DNA of 9,090 nucleotides, taken from Spirochaetaceae bacterium. Its GTDB lineage: Bacteria; Spirochaetota; Spirochaetia; Treponematales; Breznakiellaceae. The stretch covers positions 1-9,090 of the forward strand of contig JAITHR010000213.1 of NCBI GenBank assembly GCA_031279895.1, written 5' to 3'. A program made the translations under genes and the position numbers. Below, in pieces: positions 1 through 6,004 of the stretch. Under the pieces are notes generated by a model. It did no database searches. It was not told the DNA's origin and was given only the letters and a program-made list of their open reading frames with translations. Each line of letters begins with the position of its first letter. Within the stretch, counting starts at the first letter, position 1.

Positions 1-143
1 ACAACGACAAGCCCCTTACTACGCACAACAACGCACGGCTCCCAAGCCGCGACCCGCCGGCGCGGAGCGTAGCCGCGCCGTAGCAGCACTGATTTGCCCG
101 GCGGACACGGTGTCGCACCATTTGGAAGCAACAGGCGGCCATG
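1..143 (+). repeat. Structured direct repeat, copy 1
   Basis: First of two copies of a 143-base unit repeated at a 188-base offset. Positions 1-45 match 189-233 at 43 of 45 bases. The block at 66-79 is identical to 253-266, and 110-143 matches 298-331 at 31 of 34 bases. The middle is more diverged, with small compensating indels. The unit can fold: CGGCT (36-40) pairs with AGCCG (45-49), and GGCGCGG (59-65) pairs with CCGCGCC (73-79) around a 7-base loop. The left end may extend beyond the window. Function is unknown. It looks like a dispersed intergenic repeat or a non-autonomous element rather than a gene. Confidence 0.8.
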
Positions 144-146
144 CTG

Positions 147-175
147 CCGTCTCCGACGGTTTCAAAAGCGTCATG
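147..175 (-). repeat. GGA-loop hairpin element, variant stem
   Basis: On the minus strand the hairpin CCGTC-GGA-GACGG (159-147) follows the 17-base block CATGACGCTTTTGAAAC (175-159). That block matches 5983-5999 on the plus strand at 16 of 17 bases. The same arrangement, with the stem changed to CAGCC/GGCTG, occurs at 6029-6049 and 7519-7540. This is therefore a diverged member of the same repeat family in the opposite orientation. It lies in the spacer between the two 143-base repeats. Confidence 0.65.
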
Positions 176-188
176 CAAAACGCCCCGA

Positions 189-331
189 ACAACGACAAGC
201 CCCTTACAACGCATAACAACGCACGGCTCCCAAAGCGCCGGAGACGGCGCGAAGCGTAGCCGCGCCTTAGCAGGAAACAGTGAAGTAACCGGACAGGGTG
301 TTGCACCAATTTGAAGCAACAGGCGGCCATG
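189..331 (+). repeat. Structured direct repeat, copy 2
   Basis: Second copy of the 143-base unit, offset by 188 from copy 1 and sharing its outer blocks almost unchanged. The central part has diverged and carries a perfect hairpin, GCGCCG-GAGA-CGGCGC (235-250), with a GNRA-type tetraloop. The conserved inner stem is kept as 246-252 with 260-266. There the one changed base gives a G-U pair if the minus strand is transcribed, but a C-A mismatch on the plus strand. The copy ends directly before the hairpin at 337-353. Confidence 0.8.
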
Positions 332-336
332 TTTAA

Positions 337-360
337 AACAGCCGGAGGCTGTTGATTTTT
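337..360 (+). terminator. GGA-loop hairpin, terminator-like
   Basis: AACAGCC (337-343) and GGCTGTT (347-353) form a perfect 7-bp stem with loop GGA. Two bases and five T residues (356-360) follow. On the minus strand the same hairpin is followed by TTTT, so it could stop transcription in both directions. The core AAACAGCCGGAGGC (336-349) is the 14-base repeat also found at 6034, 6069 and 7524, so this is a repeat-family member that may also act as a terminator. No upstream gene is visible in the window to confirm the role. Confidence 0.5.
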
Positions 361-379
361 ATTGTGTTTTGGGTATTAT
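352..379 (+). promoter_or_regulatory. Candidate valS promoter
   Basis: TTGATT (352-357) and TATTAT (374-379) are separated by 16 bases and resemble sigma70 -35 and -10 boxes (4/6 and 5/6 matches). Transcription would start near 386, giving a leader of about 25 nt that contains the valS ribosome binding site. The -35 box overlaps the descending arm and T-tract of the preceding hairpin. This is a prediction by eye. Confidence 0.45.
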
Positions 380-410
380 GGTTTTAACTGAAGGAAAGAA
401 AGGGAGCGTC

Positions 411-3080
411 ATGAAGGCGATAGAATTGGAGAAGGCGTATAATCCCAAAAGTTTTGAAAAGAACATTTATGCCCGCTGGAAAAACGCGGACACGTTCACC
501 CCGAAGACCGGCACGGGAAAGCCGCCCTATGTGATGGTCATACCGCCGCCCAATGTTACCGGGGTGCTGCACTTGGGACACGGTTTGAATATCAGTCTGC
601 AAGACATTATCATCCGGTTCCACCGGATGCGGGGGGAGCCCGCGCTTTGGGTGCCGGGTACGGACCATGCGGGCATAGCCACCCAGCACGTCGTAGAAAA
701 GCGCCTCAAGGCCAGGGGAGAAAGCCGCGCCGCGCTGGGACGGGAGCGTTTCGTCGCGGAAACGTGGAAGGTAAAAGAGGAACACCACAGGATCATCTCC
801 GAACAGATTGCCGGCATGGGCGCCAGCGTTGACTGGTCGCGGGAGCGCTTTACCCTTGATACGGGGCTTTCCGAGGCGGTGCGGGAGGTATTCGTCTCGC
901 TCTATGAGAAAGACCTGCTTTATAAGGGGAATTACCTCGTCAACTGGTGCGTCTCCTGCGGCACGGCCCTCTCGGACGACGAAGTCGAGCGGGAAGAGAT
1001 ACCGGGGAGCCTCTATTATATACGATACCCCCTGTCCGAGGGCCGCGGGGAGCTTGAAATCGCCACCACAAGGCCGGAAACTCTCCTGGGGGACACGGCG
1101 CTGGCGGTTCATCCCGAAGACCCGCGCTACGGGCATCTTGTCGGGAAAGAGGCGGCGCTTCCCCTGGTCGGCAGGCGGATACCGATCGTGGCGGACGACT
1201 CTGTGGATCGGGAATTCGGAACCGGCGTGGTAAAGATAACGCCGGCGCATGACCCGAATGACTGGGAGGTGGCCAAACGCCACGACCTTCCGGTCATCAA
1301 TATCCTGGGGACCGACGGGAAACTCAACGCGGCAACGCCCGCGGCCTATCAGGGCATGACCGTGCGCTCCGCGCGGGACGCGGTTGTCCGGGACCTCAAG
1401 GATCGGGGGTTCTTTGTCAAAGCGGTTCCCATTACCCATACCGTAGGCCACTGTTACCGGTGCCGCACGGTTATCGAACCGTACCTCTCGGAGCAGTGGT
1501 TCGTGCGGATGAAGCCCCTGGCGGAAAAGGCGCTCGCCGCGTGGCGGGCCGGGGAGGTGGTGTTCTATCCCCGCAAGTGGGAGCATACCTATCGGTATTG
1601 GCTGGAACATATTCGCGACTGGTGCATAAGCCGCCAGCTCTGGTGGGGACACCGTATTCCGGCCTGGCGCTGCGCGGAATGCGGCGCCCTGACCGTTGCC
1701 CGCAAGGACCCGCAGTCCTGTTCCCGCTGCGGATCCGCCGGTATCGAGCAGGACCCGGACGTGCTCGATACCTGGTTCTCAAGCTGGCTCTGGCCCTTCA
1801 GCACCCTGGGCTGGCCGGAACAGACACCGGATCTGGCGGCCTATTACCCCACCACGGCCCTGGTAACCGGCTATGACATCATCTTTTTCTGGGTCGCCCG
1901 CATGATTATGGCGGGACTTGAGTTTACCGGCAAAGCGCCCTTTCGGGACGTGTACCTTACCGGCTTGCTGCGGGACAAACAGGGGCGGAAGATGAGTAAG
2001 AGTTTGGGGAACGGCCTTGACCCGCTCGAACTCGTGGACGCCTTCGGCGCTGACGCGCTCAGGTTCACCGTGGCGTTTCTCTGCGCCCAGGGCCAGGACG
2101 TGCTTATGGATAAGGAGTCCTTCAAACTGGGATCCAGGTTCGCCAACAAGATCTGGAACGCCGCGAGGTATATCCTTATGAATCTGGAGAACCGCACGCC
2201 CGTGAAAGACCCGCCCCTTACGCCCCTCGACAGATGGATATATTCCCGCCTCAATGCCGCGGTGAAAGCCGTAACCGAGGCTTTCCTCTCCTACCGGTAC
2301 AACGACGCCGCTTCCAGAGCCTATGAGTATGTCTGGAATGATTTCTGCGACTGGTACGTGGAAGCCACCAAAGTCGCGCTCAAGAGCGGCACCGAAGCGG
2401 AGAAAGACCGTGCCGCCGCGGTGCTGCTCGATGTTCTGGCAGTTTCCCTGCGCCTGCTCCACCCGCTCCTCCCGTTTATCACCGAAGAGCTTTACGGGAA
2501 ACTGCCGGAACACGAGGGGCTGCTCATCACGTCCCCCTATCCAAGGTACGACGAGGAGAGGGACGACCCTGCCGCGGAGGAGCGTTTCGGGTTTCTGTGG
2601 GAAGCGGTTCGTCTTGTCCGTACCCTGCGCGCCGAATGCGCCGTGCCGCCGGACGCCGCACTCCGCGTTCTGGTGCGGGCCGGCAGCACGAAGGCGGCGT
2701 TTCTGCGGGACAACCTGGAGGTGGTGAAGCGCCTCGCTCTGGTGCGGGAGCTTGAGATACGGGAATCCGATTCCCCCCGGGGCCTTACCCGTCCGCCCGG
2801 CTCCATAGGCCTGGTCGGATCCGGTTTCGAGGTGTTCGTGCATATCGCCGAAACGGTTGACCCGAAGGTATTGGAAGAGCGGTTTGCCAGGGCCATAGCC
2901 AAGGATCAGGCGTTTATCGCGGGGCTTGAAAAAAAACTTGCCGACGAGGGGTTTCTCAAAAACGCCCCGCCGCACGTGGTGCGGGACGAAACGGCGAAAC
3001 TGGCGGAAGCCCGCCTGCGGGTCGGAAAGCTGGAATCATACCGGCACGATACGGTATGCCCGCCGGAGGATTATGCCTGA
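411..3080 (+). CDS. valS: Valyl-tRNA synthetase
   Basis: Class I aminoacyl-tRNA synthetase (889 aa) that charges tRNA-Val in the cytoplasm and edits mischarged threonine. Visible motifs are the HIGH-type signature HLGH (residues 54-57) after PPPNVTG, GTDHAG (83-88), the editing-domain motif TTRPET (219-224), a Cys4 zinc knuckle (C421, C424, C437, C440), further CxxC pairs at 180/183 and 348/351, and KMSKS (527-531). A C-terminal coiled-coil arm typical of ValS follows from about residue 818. Length is normal for the family. The frame extends upstream to a TTG at 369 and an ATG at 378, but I chose the ATG at 411. It has the Shine-Dalgarno sequence AGGGAG (401-406), the protein then begins MKAIELEKAYNPKSFE, and the earlier starts lie before the predicted transcription start. 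No T-box leader is seen. Confidence 0.97.
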   Translation: MKAIELEKAYNPKSFEKNIYARWKNADTFTPKTGTGKPPYVMVIPPPNVTGVLHLGHGLNISLQDIIIRFHRMRGEPALWVPGTDHAGIATQHVVEKRLKARGESRAALGRERFVAETWKVKEEHHRIISEQIAGMGASVDWSRERFTLDTGLSEAVREVFVSLYEKDLLYKGNYLVNWCVSCGTALSDDEVEREEIPGSLYYIRYPLSEGRGELEIATTRPETLLGDTALAVHPEDPRYGHLVGKEAALPLVGRRIPIVADDSVDREFGTGVVKITPAHDPNDWEVAKRHDLPVINILGTDGKLNAATPAAYQGMTVRSARDAVVRDLKDRGFFVKAVPITHTVGHCYRCRTVIEPYLSEQWFVRMKPLAEKALAAWRAGEVVFYPRKWEHTYRYWLEHIRDWCISRQLWWGHRIPAWRCAECGALTVARKDPQSCSRCGSAGIEQDPDVLDTWFSSWLWPFSTLGWPEQTPDLAAYYPTTALVTGYDIIFFWVARMIMAGLEFTGKAPFRDVYLTGLLRDKQGRKMSKSLGNGLDPLELVDAFGADALRFTVAFLCAQGQDVLMDKESFKLGSRFANKIWNAARYILMNLENRTPVKDPPLTPLDRWIYSRLNAAVKAVTEAFLSYRYNDAASRAYEYVWNDFCDWYVEATKVALKSGTEAEKDRAAAVLLDVLAVSLRLLHPLLPFITEELYGKLPEHEGLLITSPYPRYDEERDDPAAEERFGFLWEAVRLVRTLRAECAVPPDAALRVLVRAGSTKAAFLRDNLEVVKRLALVRELEIRESDSPRGLTRPPGSIGLVGSGFEVFVHIAETVDPKVLEERFARAIAKDQAFIAGLEKKLADEGFLKNAPPHVVRDETAKLAEARLRVGKLESYRHDTVCPPEDYA

Positions 3081-3100
3081 CATCCGGTCGGGTCCCGTGC

Positions 3101-3130
3101 CGCGGTGTTCGCCGCGCCCTTTTATCTTTT
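3101..3130 (+). terminator. Weak hairpin with T-rich tail after valS
   Basis: CGCGG (3101-3105) pairs with CCGCG (3112-3116) around a 6-base loop. CCC and the T-rich run TTTTATCTTTT follow. This could be a weak terminator or attenuator between valS and the next gene, which start only 64 bases apart. The stem is short and the T-tract is interrupted, so readthrough is likely. Confidence 0.3.
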
Positions 3131-3144
3131 ACAAGGAGCCTTTT

Positions 3145-3729
3145 ATGACGACTGAAGAGATGCTGCGCCTGAGCGGAAGCCATCTGGCGCCGTATATCCA
3201 GCTTGCGACCCTGCTTATCGGCAAAGTGCGGGAAGGGGGCGGGAATATGTTCCGCCACCAGATGGATACGATGGCCACGCTGATTGATTACGGTTATGTG
3301 GATTCGGTACTGCTCAAAGCCTCTCTGGTCCATGATCTTATTGAGGACGTGCCGGACTTTAACCACAACGTTCTTCTGGGCGTTGACTATGAAAGTTCCT
3401 CGGTATACGACCTCGTGTTGGAAGTTACCCGTTTCCCGGAGGAAACCAAGCCGGAGTTCCTTACGAGAATACTGGAAACCGGCTCGCGGTACGCCAAAAT
3501 ACTCAAAGTGGCGGACCGCATCTCCAACATGACCAGTCTGGGGTTTGTGGTGAAAACGTCGTTTATCGACAGGTACACCGAAGAGACGGTGCGCTATATA
3601 TTTCCCATTGCCGAAGAGGTTGACAAAGCCATGCTCTCGGAACTTGAGTCCCTCGTGGTGTCCCGACGCAAGTACGTGGTGGCCCTTTCACCGGAAGCGC
3701 CGCCCCTTCCCTGCCCCGCGCCCCGCTAA
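3145..3729 (+). CDS. Small HD-domain protein, ppGpp hydrolase-like
   Basis: A 194-aa protein made almost entirely of an HD metal-dependent phosphohydrolase domain of the RelA/SpoT type. Visible residues are H38 in FRHQ, the signature HDLIED (H63, D64, E67, D68) and VADRISNM (D124, N128). Their order and spacing match the metal ligands and catalytic residues of (p)ppGpp hydrolases: H..HDxxED..DxxxN. No synthetase, TGS or ACT domain follows, so it resembles a stand-alone small alarmone hydrolase (MESH1/SAH type). The substrate is inferred and could be another nucleotide. The start ATG has a strong Shine-Dalgarno sequence, AAGGAG (3133-3138), 6 bases upstream. The frame stays open back to 2926, but that part overlaps valS. 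It is probably co-transcribed with valS. Its stop overlaps that of the converging TPR gene. The proline-rich tail (EAPPLPCPAPR) is unremarkable. Confidence 0.85.
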   Translation: MTTEEMLRLSGSHLAPYIQLATLLIGKVREGGGNMFRHQMDTMATLIDYGYVDSVLLKASLVHDLIEDVPDFNHNVLLGVDYESSSVYDLVLEVTRFPEETKPEFLTRILETGSRYAKILKVADRISNMTSLGFVVKTSFIDRYTEETVRYIFPIAEEVDKAMLSELESLVVSRRKYVVALSPEAPPLPCPAPR

Positions 3730-4811
3730 CGGGAAAAATACGCCCGAGCCACCGGGTCGTCCGGCTCGATTTCCAGCGCGGTTCTGAAAAATCCCGCAGC
3801 CTCGGTACGATCCCCTTTTTTCAGGGACAGCACCCCAAGATTGGAAAGTATCTTCACGTTCTCCGGTTCCTCCCGAAGGCACGCCTCCAGTTCGGCGCGG
3901 GCGCCCCGCAAATCCCCGCTTTCCATAAGGCAGATGGCAAGCTCGTTACGGAGATCCCCGGGCCGCCCGCCCAGCTCAAGGGCCTTTCGGAAAGCCGCGG
4001 CGCCGTCTTCCCAGCGACCGAGGAGGCGCAGGCCCCACCCCAGGACAAACCAGCCCTTCCACGCCAGCGGGAAGCGTTCAAGAAAGGCGCGTATCGCGCC
4101 CAGCCCCGCCGCCGGGTCCCCGCGCAGGATGAGAGCGCGGGCTTCCTGAAAAGACGGGTCCTCAAGGCTCTGGTCCTCGATTTCCGAAAGCGCCCGCCTT
4201 ACGGCCCCGCGCTTCGCCCGCCCGTTTTTCTCACACGAAAGGTACGCGGTAAAACACTTCTTTGCCCTGTCGATGTTCTGGCTTTTCCGCTCTTTCATAA
4301 AGAAGAAACCGGCGTTGAAAAGCCCGTCGGGAAGCGGCGGCGTACACCCCAGAACCCGCTCGTAAGCTGCGCGGGCAGCCTCCTCGTCAGCGTCCCCGTC
4401 GGCGCCCAAAGCCTCGGCCTTTCCCTCAAGGATGCGGGCGCGGGTAAGGAGTACCGCGGGGTCTTCGGGAAAAAGCGCCTGAAGCGCGTCCGCTATTTCA
4501 AGTGCCCCCCTGTAATCGCGGTTTCCCGCTTTGAAACGCGCCGCCTCGACGAGATGCCCGCGTATATCCGGCTTGAGCGCAAGGACGAACCTTCGGTAAT
4601 AATCGGAATCCTTATGCCCGGGGTCCTCCGTAACAAAGCGCGTCATCCCCGCGGCAATCATCTCAAAGGAAAGGTCCGCGAGGCTCTGCGCGTCAGAGGC
4701 TATCTCCGCCGGAATAGGAATGTTCGGATCAATACAAAAACCGTTTCCCGCAAGCTCTTTTCCCAAAGACCGGGGAACCCTTAAAAAGACCAGTCTGCCC
4801 GCTTTTTCCAT
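3726..4811 (-). CDS. Tetratricopeptide repeat protein
   Basis: A 361-aa protein without a signal peptide or membrane segments, so probably cytoplasmic. The C-terminal third contains at least three consecutive TPR units at about residues 251-284, 285-318 and 319-352, with the usual G..A..F pattern and ending AALEIEPDD-like. Less regular helical repeats occur at about 86-155. TPRs build protein-protein interaction scaffolds, and no catalytic motif is seen. The N-terminus (residues 1-85) is not recognised. The gene begins 33 nt after the pilZ stop on the same strand, without its own obvious promoter and with only a weak Shine-Dalgarno (GTAAAG-like), so co-transcription and possibly translational coupling with pilZ are likely. 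A role as a partner in the c-di-GMP response is inference from context only. Its TAG stop (3728-3726) overlaps the TAA of the plus-strand HD gene. Confidence 0.85.
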   Translation of the reverse strand: MEKAGRLVFLRVPRSLGKELAGNGFCIDPNIPIPAEIASDAQSLADLSFEMIAAGMTRFVTEDPGHKDSDYYRRFVLALKPDIRGHLVEAARFKAGNRDYRGALEIADALQALFPEDPAVLLTRARILEGKAEALGADGDADEEAARAAYERVLGCTPPLPDGLFNAGFFFMKERKSQNIDRAKKCFTAYLSCEKNGRAKRGAVRRALSEIEDQSLEDPSFQEARALILRGDPAAGLGAIRAFLERFPLAWKGWFVLGWGLRLLGRWEDGAAAFRKALELGGRPGDLRNELAICLMESGDLRGARAELEACLREEPENVKILSNLGVLSLKKGDRTEAAGFFRTALEIEPDDPVARAYFSR

Positions 4812-4844
4812 GTGTGTATATGCTTTACGCCGTTTTACGCGGCC

Positions 4845-5705
4845 TCAGGCGTCCGCGTCGGCGTCGCCCGTATCCTGCACGAGGGTCTCGGACGTTCTGC
4901 TGTCCGCCCGAACAATGCAGATATAGTTGTTTATCCGCATCTTGTACCCCATCGGAACGGCGGTTTCGTCAAACGCGATGGCCATAGCCACCAGTTCCTT
5001 GCGCCCCTCGACCTTTTCAGAGCGCACGAACCTCCCCTTAAGCGAGAAACTCTGGTGCGGCTCGTCAAAGTCTATGGCAAGCTCGATCTCTTTGTCTTCA
5101 AGAAACTTCGCGATGCCCATGATGATAACTTTCGCGCCGAAAAAGGAAATATCGCGCAGGATGCACTGGCGGGGAACCCCCTGGATAGTAATGGCAATGT
5201 CCCTCGACGCGATGTTCAGGCGCCGCTGGGTGTCGTTGGTGATGATGATGCGCTCCCCGCGCCGCTGGACGGAATTGACATTGGCGTCGAGGATTTGTCC
5301 GAGGATGGCGATTAAATCATCCGGCGGGCGCTGGGTAAACTGGAGGGAGATGATAACCATGTCCGGCGAGGCGCCGTAGGGCGTGTAGCCCGCGGACCTG
5401 CACCCCACGAAGATAACCATAGGGTTGCCGGTCTCAAAATCAATAAAACAGAACTTGAGGCTCCCCGCGTTGTTCGACTCCTGCAATTTCTGGAGAAGAC
5501 CGGATTTCGTGTTCGCCACGATCTTGGCGCTTTCAAAAGAGGTCGAGTAGATGAGGCACGGCCAAAACTCCCCCATACATTTAAGAGCGGTCTGTTTGGA
5601 AATAAGTCCGGTCGTCTCCACCATCTCTTTGGTAAAAGTCAGCTCGGTCGCTTTATGACGCTCGTAAAAGGTCTTTATCTGTTGGCTTGTTAATAACATA
5701 TTCAT
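4845..5705 (-). CDS. PilZ-domain c-di-GMP-binding protein
   Basis: A 286-aa cytoplasmic protein with a C-terminal PilZ domain (about residues 145-265). Both c-di-GMP contacts are present: RxxxR as R148-R152 (RRGER) and DxSxxG as D185-S187-G190 (DISFFG). It is therefore expected to bind c-di-GMP. Residues 1-140 form a separate beta-rich N-terminal region of the kind that precedes PilZ in YcgR-like and spirochaetal PilZ proteins. Treponemal PilZ proteins of this kind are known to influence motility and virulence traits in T. denticola, and the same role here is inferred. The start at 5705 was preferred to the in-frame ATG at 5699 because AAAGG lies 9 bases upstream. The C-terminus ends in a short acidic DADADA tail. 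It is followed on the same strand by the TPR gene. A leader of about 155 nt separates it from its candidate promoter. Confidence 0.93.
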   Translation of the reverse strand: MNMLLTSQQIKTFYERHKATELTFTKEMVETTGLISKQTALKCMGEFWPCLIYSTSFESAKIVANTKSGLLQKLQESNNAGSLKFCFIDFETGNPMVIFVGCRSAGYTPYGASPDMVIISLQFTQRPPDDLIAILGQILDANVNSVQRRGERIIITNDTQRRLNIASRDIAITIQGVPRQCILRDISFFGAKVIIMGIAKFLEDKEIELAIDFDEPHQSFSLKGRFVRSEKVEGRKELVAMAIAFDETAVPMGYKMRINNYICIVRADSRTSETLVQDTGDADADA

Positions 5706-5790
5706 GGCTTTTAACCTTTAAAGTCGGGGTTTTTTTGACACGCCTCAAGGCGGAATTGTAACGTACCTTCAATACGGATGCCGGCGGCAT
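5653..5790 (-). CDS. Possible small basic ORF overlapping the pilZ start
   Basis: A 45-codon minus-strand frame begins with ATG at 5790-5788, directly preceded by GGAGGAGGGG (5800-5791), which gives a consensus GGAGG at 5-base spacing. That is a better Shine-Dalgarno than that of pilZ itself. The frame runs across the pilZ start and ends 53 bases inside pilZ in another frame. The predicted peptide is basic (MPPASVLKVRYNSALRRVKK...). It resembles no family I know. Its start codon lies inside the hairpin at 5777-5791. It could be a regulatory upstream ORF, a real small protein, or chance in GC-rich DNA. Confidence 0.22.
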   Translation of the reverse strand: MPPASVLKVRYNSALRRVKKTPTLKVKSHEYVINKPTDKDLLRAS

Positions 5791-5791
5791 C
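5777..5791 (-). promoter_or_regulatory. Hairpin in the pilZ leader
   Basis: GATGCC and GGCATC form a perfect 6-bp inverted repeat around a 3-base loop. On the transcribed strand it lies about 70 nt before the pilZ start and encloses the ATG of the possible small ORF. A second small stem-loop, CGCC-TTGA-GGCG, lies closer to pilZ (5752-5741). I found no match to a known c-di-GMP riboswitch. A regulatory role is inference. Confidence 0.35.
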
Positions 5792-5867
5792 CCCTCCTCC
5801 GCCGTTCTCCCTCAACATACCGCCCCGCGCCGCACGGGTCGGTTTTACTCGAATCTTCGTTTTTTTT

Positions 5868-5897
5868 ACTATACTACAAAGCCCCGCATTCAGTCAA
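5868..5897 (-). promoter_or_regulatory. Candidate pilZ-TPR promoter
   Basis: On the minus strand TTGACT (5897-5892) and TATAGT (5873-5868) each match the sigma70 consensus at 5 of 6 positions, with an 18-base spacer. Eight A residues follow the -10 box directly (5867-5860), so transcription would start within or just after an A-tract. The leader to the pilZ ATG would be about 155 nt. The -35 box abuts the repeat cluster that ends the glycosyltransferase gene. Confidence 0.55.
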
Positions 5898-5942
5898 CCG
5901 CCGCAGCCCGCCGGCGGCGGGAGGCACAACAGCTTCCCGATA

Positions 5943-6003
5943 CGCGCCCCTAAGCAATCAACGACTGCTAACAACCGCGCAACATGACGCTTATGAAACA
6001 GCC
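5943..6003 (+). repeat. 61-base repeat, copy A, after the glycosyltransferase gene
   Basis: This segment aligns without gaps to 7471-7531, with 49 of 61 bases identical. Shared blocks include TCAACGACTGCT (5958-5969) and GCTTATGAAACAGCC (5989-6003). Both copies lie in the same orientation just beyond the 3' end of a minus-strand gene. The 17 bases at 5983-5999 also match 159-175 in reverse. It is a member of the dispersed palindromic repeat family of this window. Confidence 0.75.
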
Positions 6004-6004
6004 T

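Larger units (their letters stand above)
1..410. other. Gene-free repeat region upstream of valS
   Basis: These 410 bases contain no gene I can support. They hold two direct copies of a 143-base GC-rich repeat, a hairpin plus spacer between them, a terminator-like hairpin and a candidate valS promoter. A 103-codon minus-strand frame crosses most of the region (19-330). It reads the two repeat copies in different frames, because the 188-base period is not a multiple of three, so it is judged non-coding. Confidence 0.8.

Noticed and set aside
19..330. 103-codon minus-strand open frame
   Set aside because: It spans both 143-base repeats, which are offset by 188 bases and so are read in different frames. 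It has no ribosome binding site or recognisable domain. It is a by-product of GC-rich repeat DNA.
1..331. CRISPR array
   Set aside because: There are only two long diverged copies without short regular spacers, and no cas genes are present.
369..410. Earlier TTG (369) or ATG (378) start for valS
   Set aside because: No suitable ribosome binding site, and both fall before or within the predicted promoter. The ATG at 411 has AGGGAG upstream and gives the family-like N-terminus.
361..410. T-box riboswitch before valS
   Set aside because: The leader to the ATG is only about 25 nt from the predicted start, and no T-box or specifier-loop sequence is seen.
384..1652. Long (422-codon) minus-strand frame opposite valS
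   Set aside because: It lies wholly antisense to the well-supported valS, and the protein shows no domain and has an atypical proline/arginine-rich composition. Long antisense frames are expected in GC-rich genes.
1779..2975. 398-codon minus-strand frame opposite valS
   Set aside because: Same reasoning: fully antisense to conserved ValS domains, with no recognisable motif.
2926..3144. N-terminal extension of the HD protein
   Set aside because: It overlaps the end of valS in another frame, while the ATG at 3145 has a strong AAGGAG and starts right before the conserved domain.
5706..5867. c-di-GMP riboswitch in the pilZ leader
   Set aside because: Attractive by context, but no recognisable c-di-GMP-I or -II core sequence could be found by eye.
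5778..5987. 69-codon plus-strand frame upstream of pilZ
   Set aside because: It is composed of the pilZ leader in reverse plus repeat DNA, with a proline-rich low-complexity product and no ribosome binding site.
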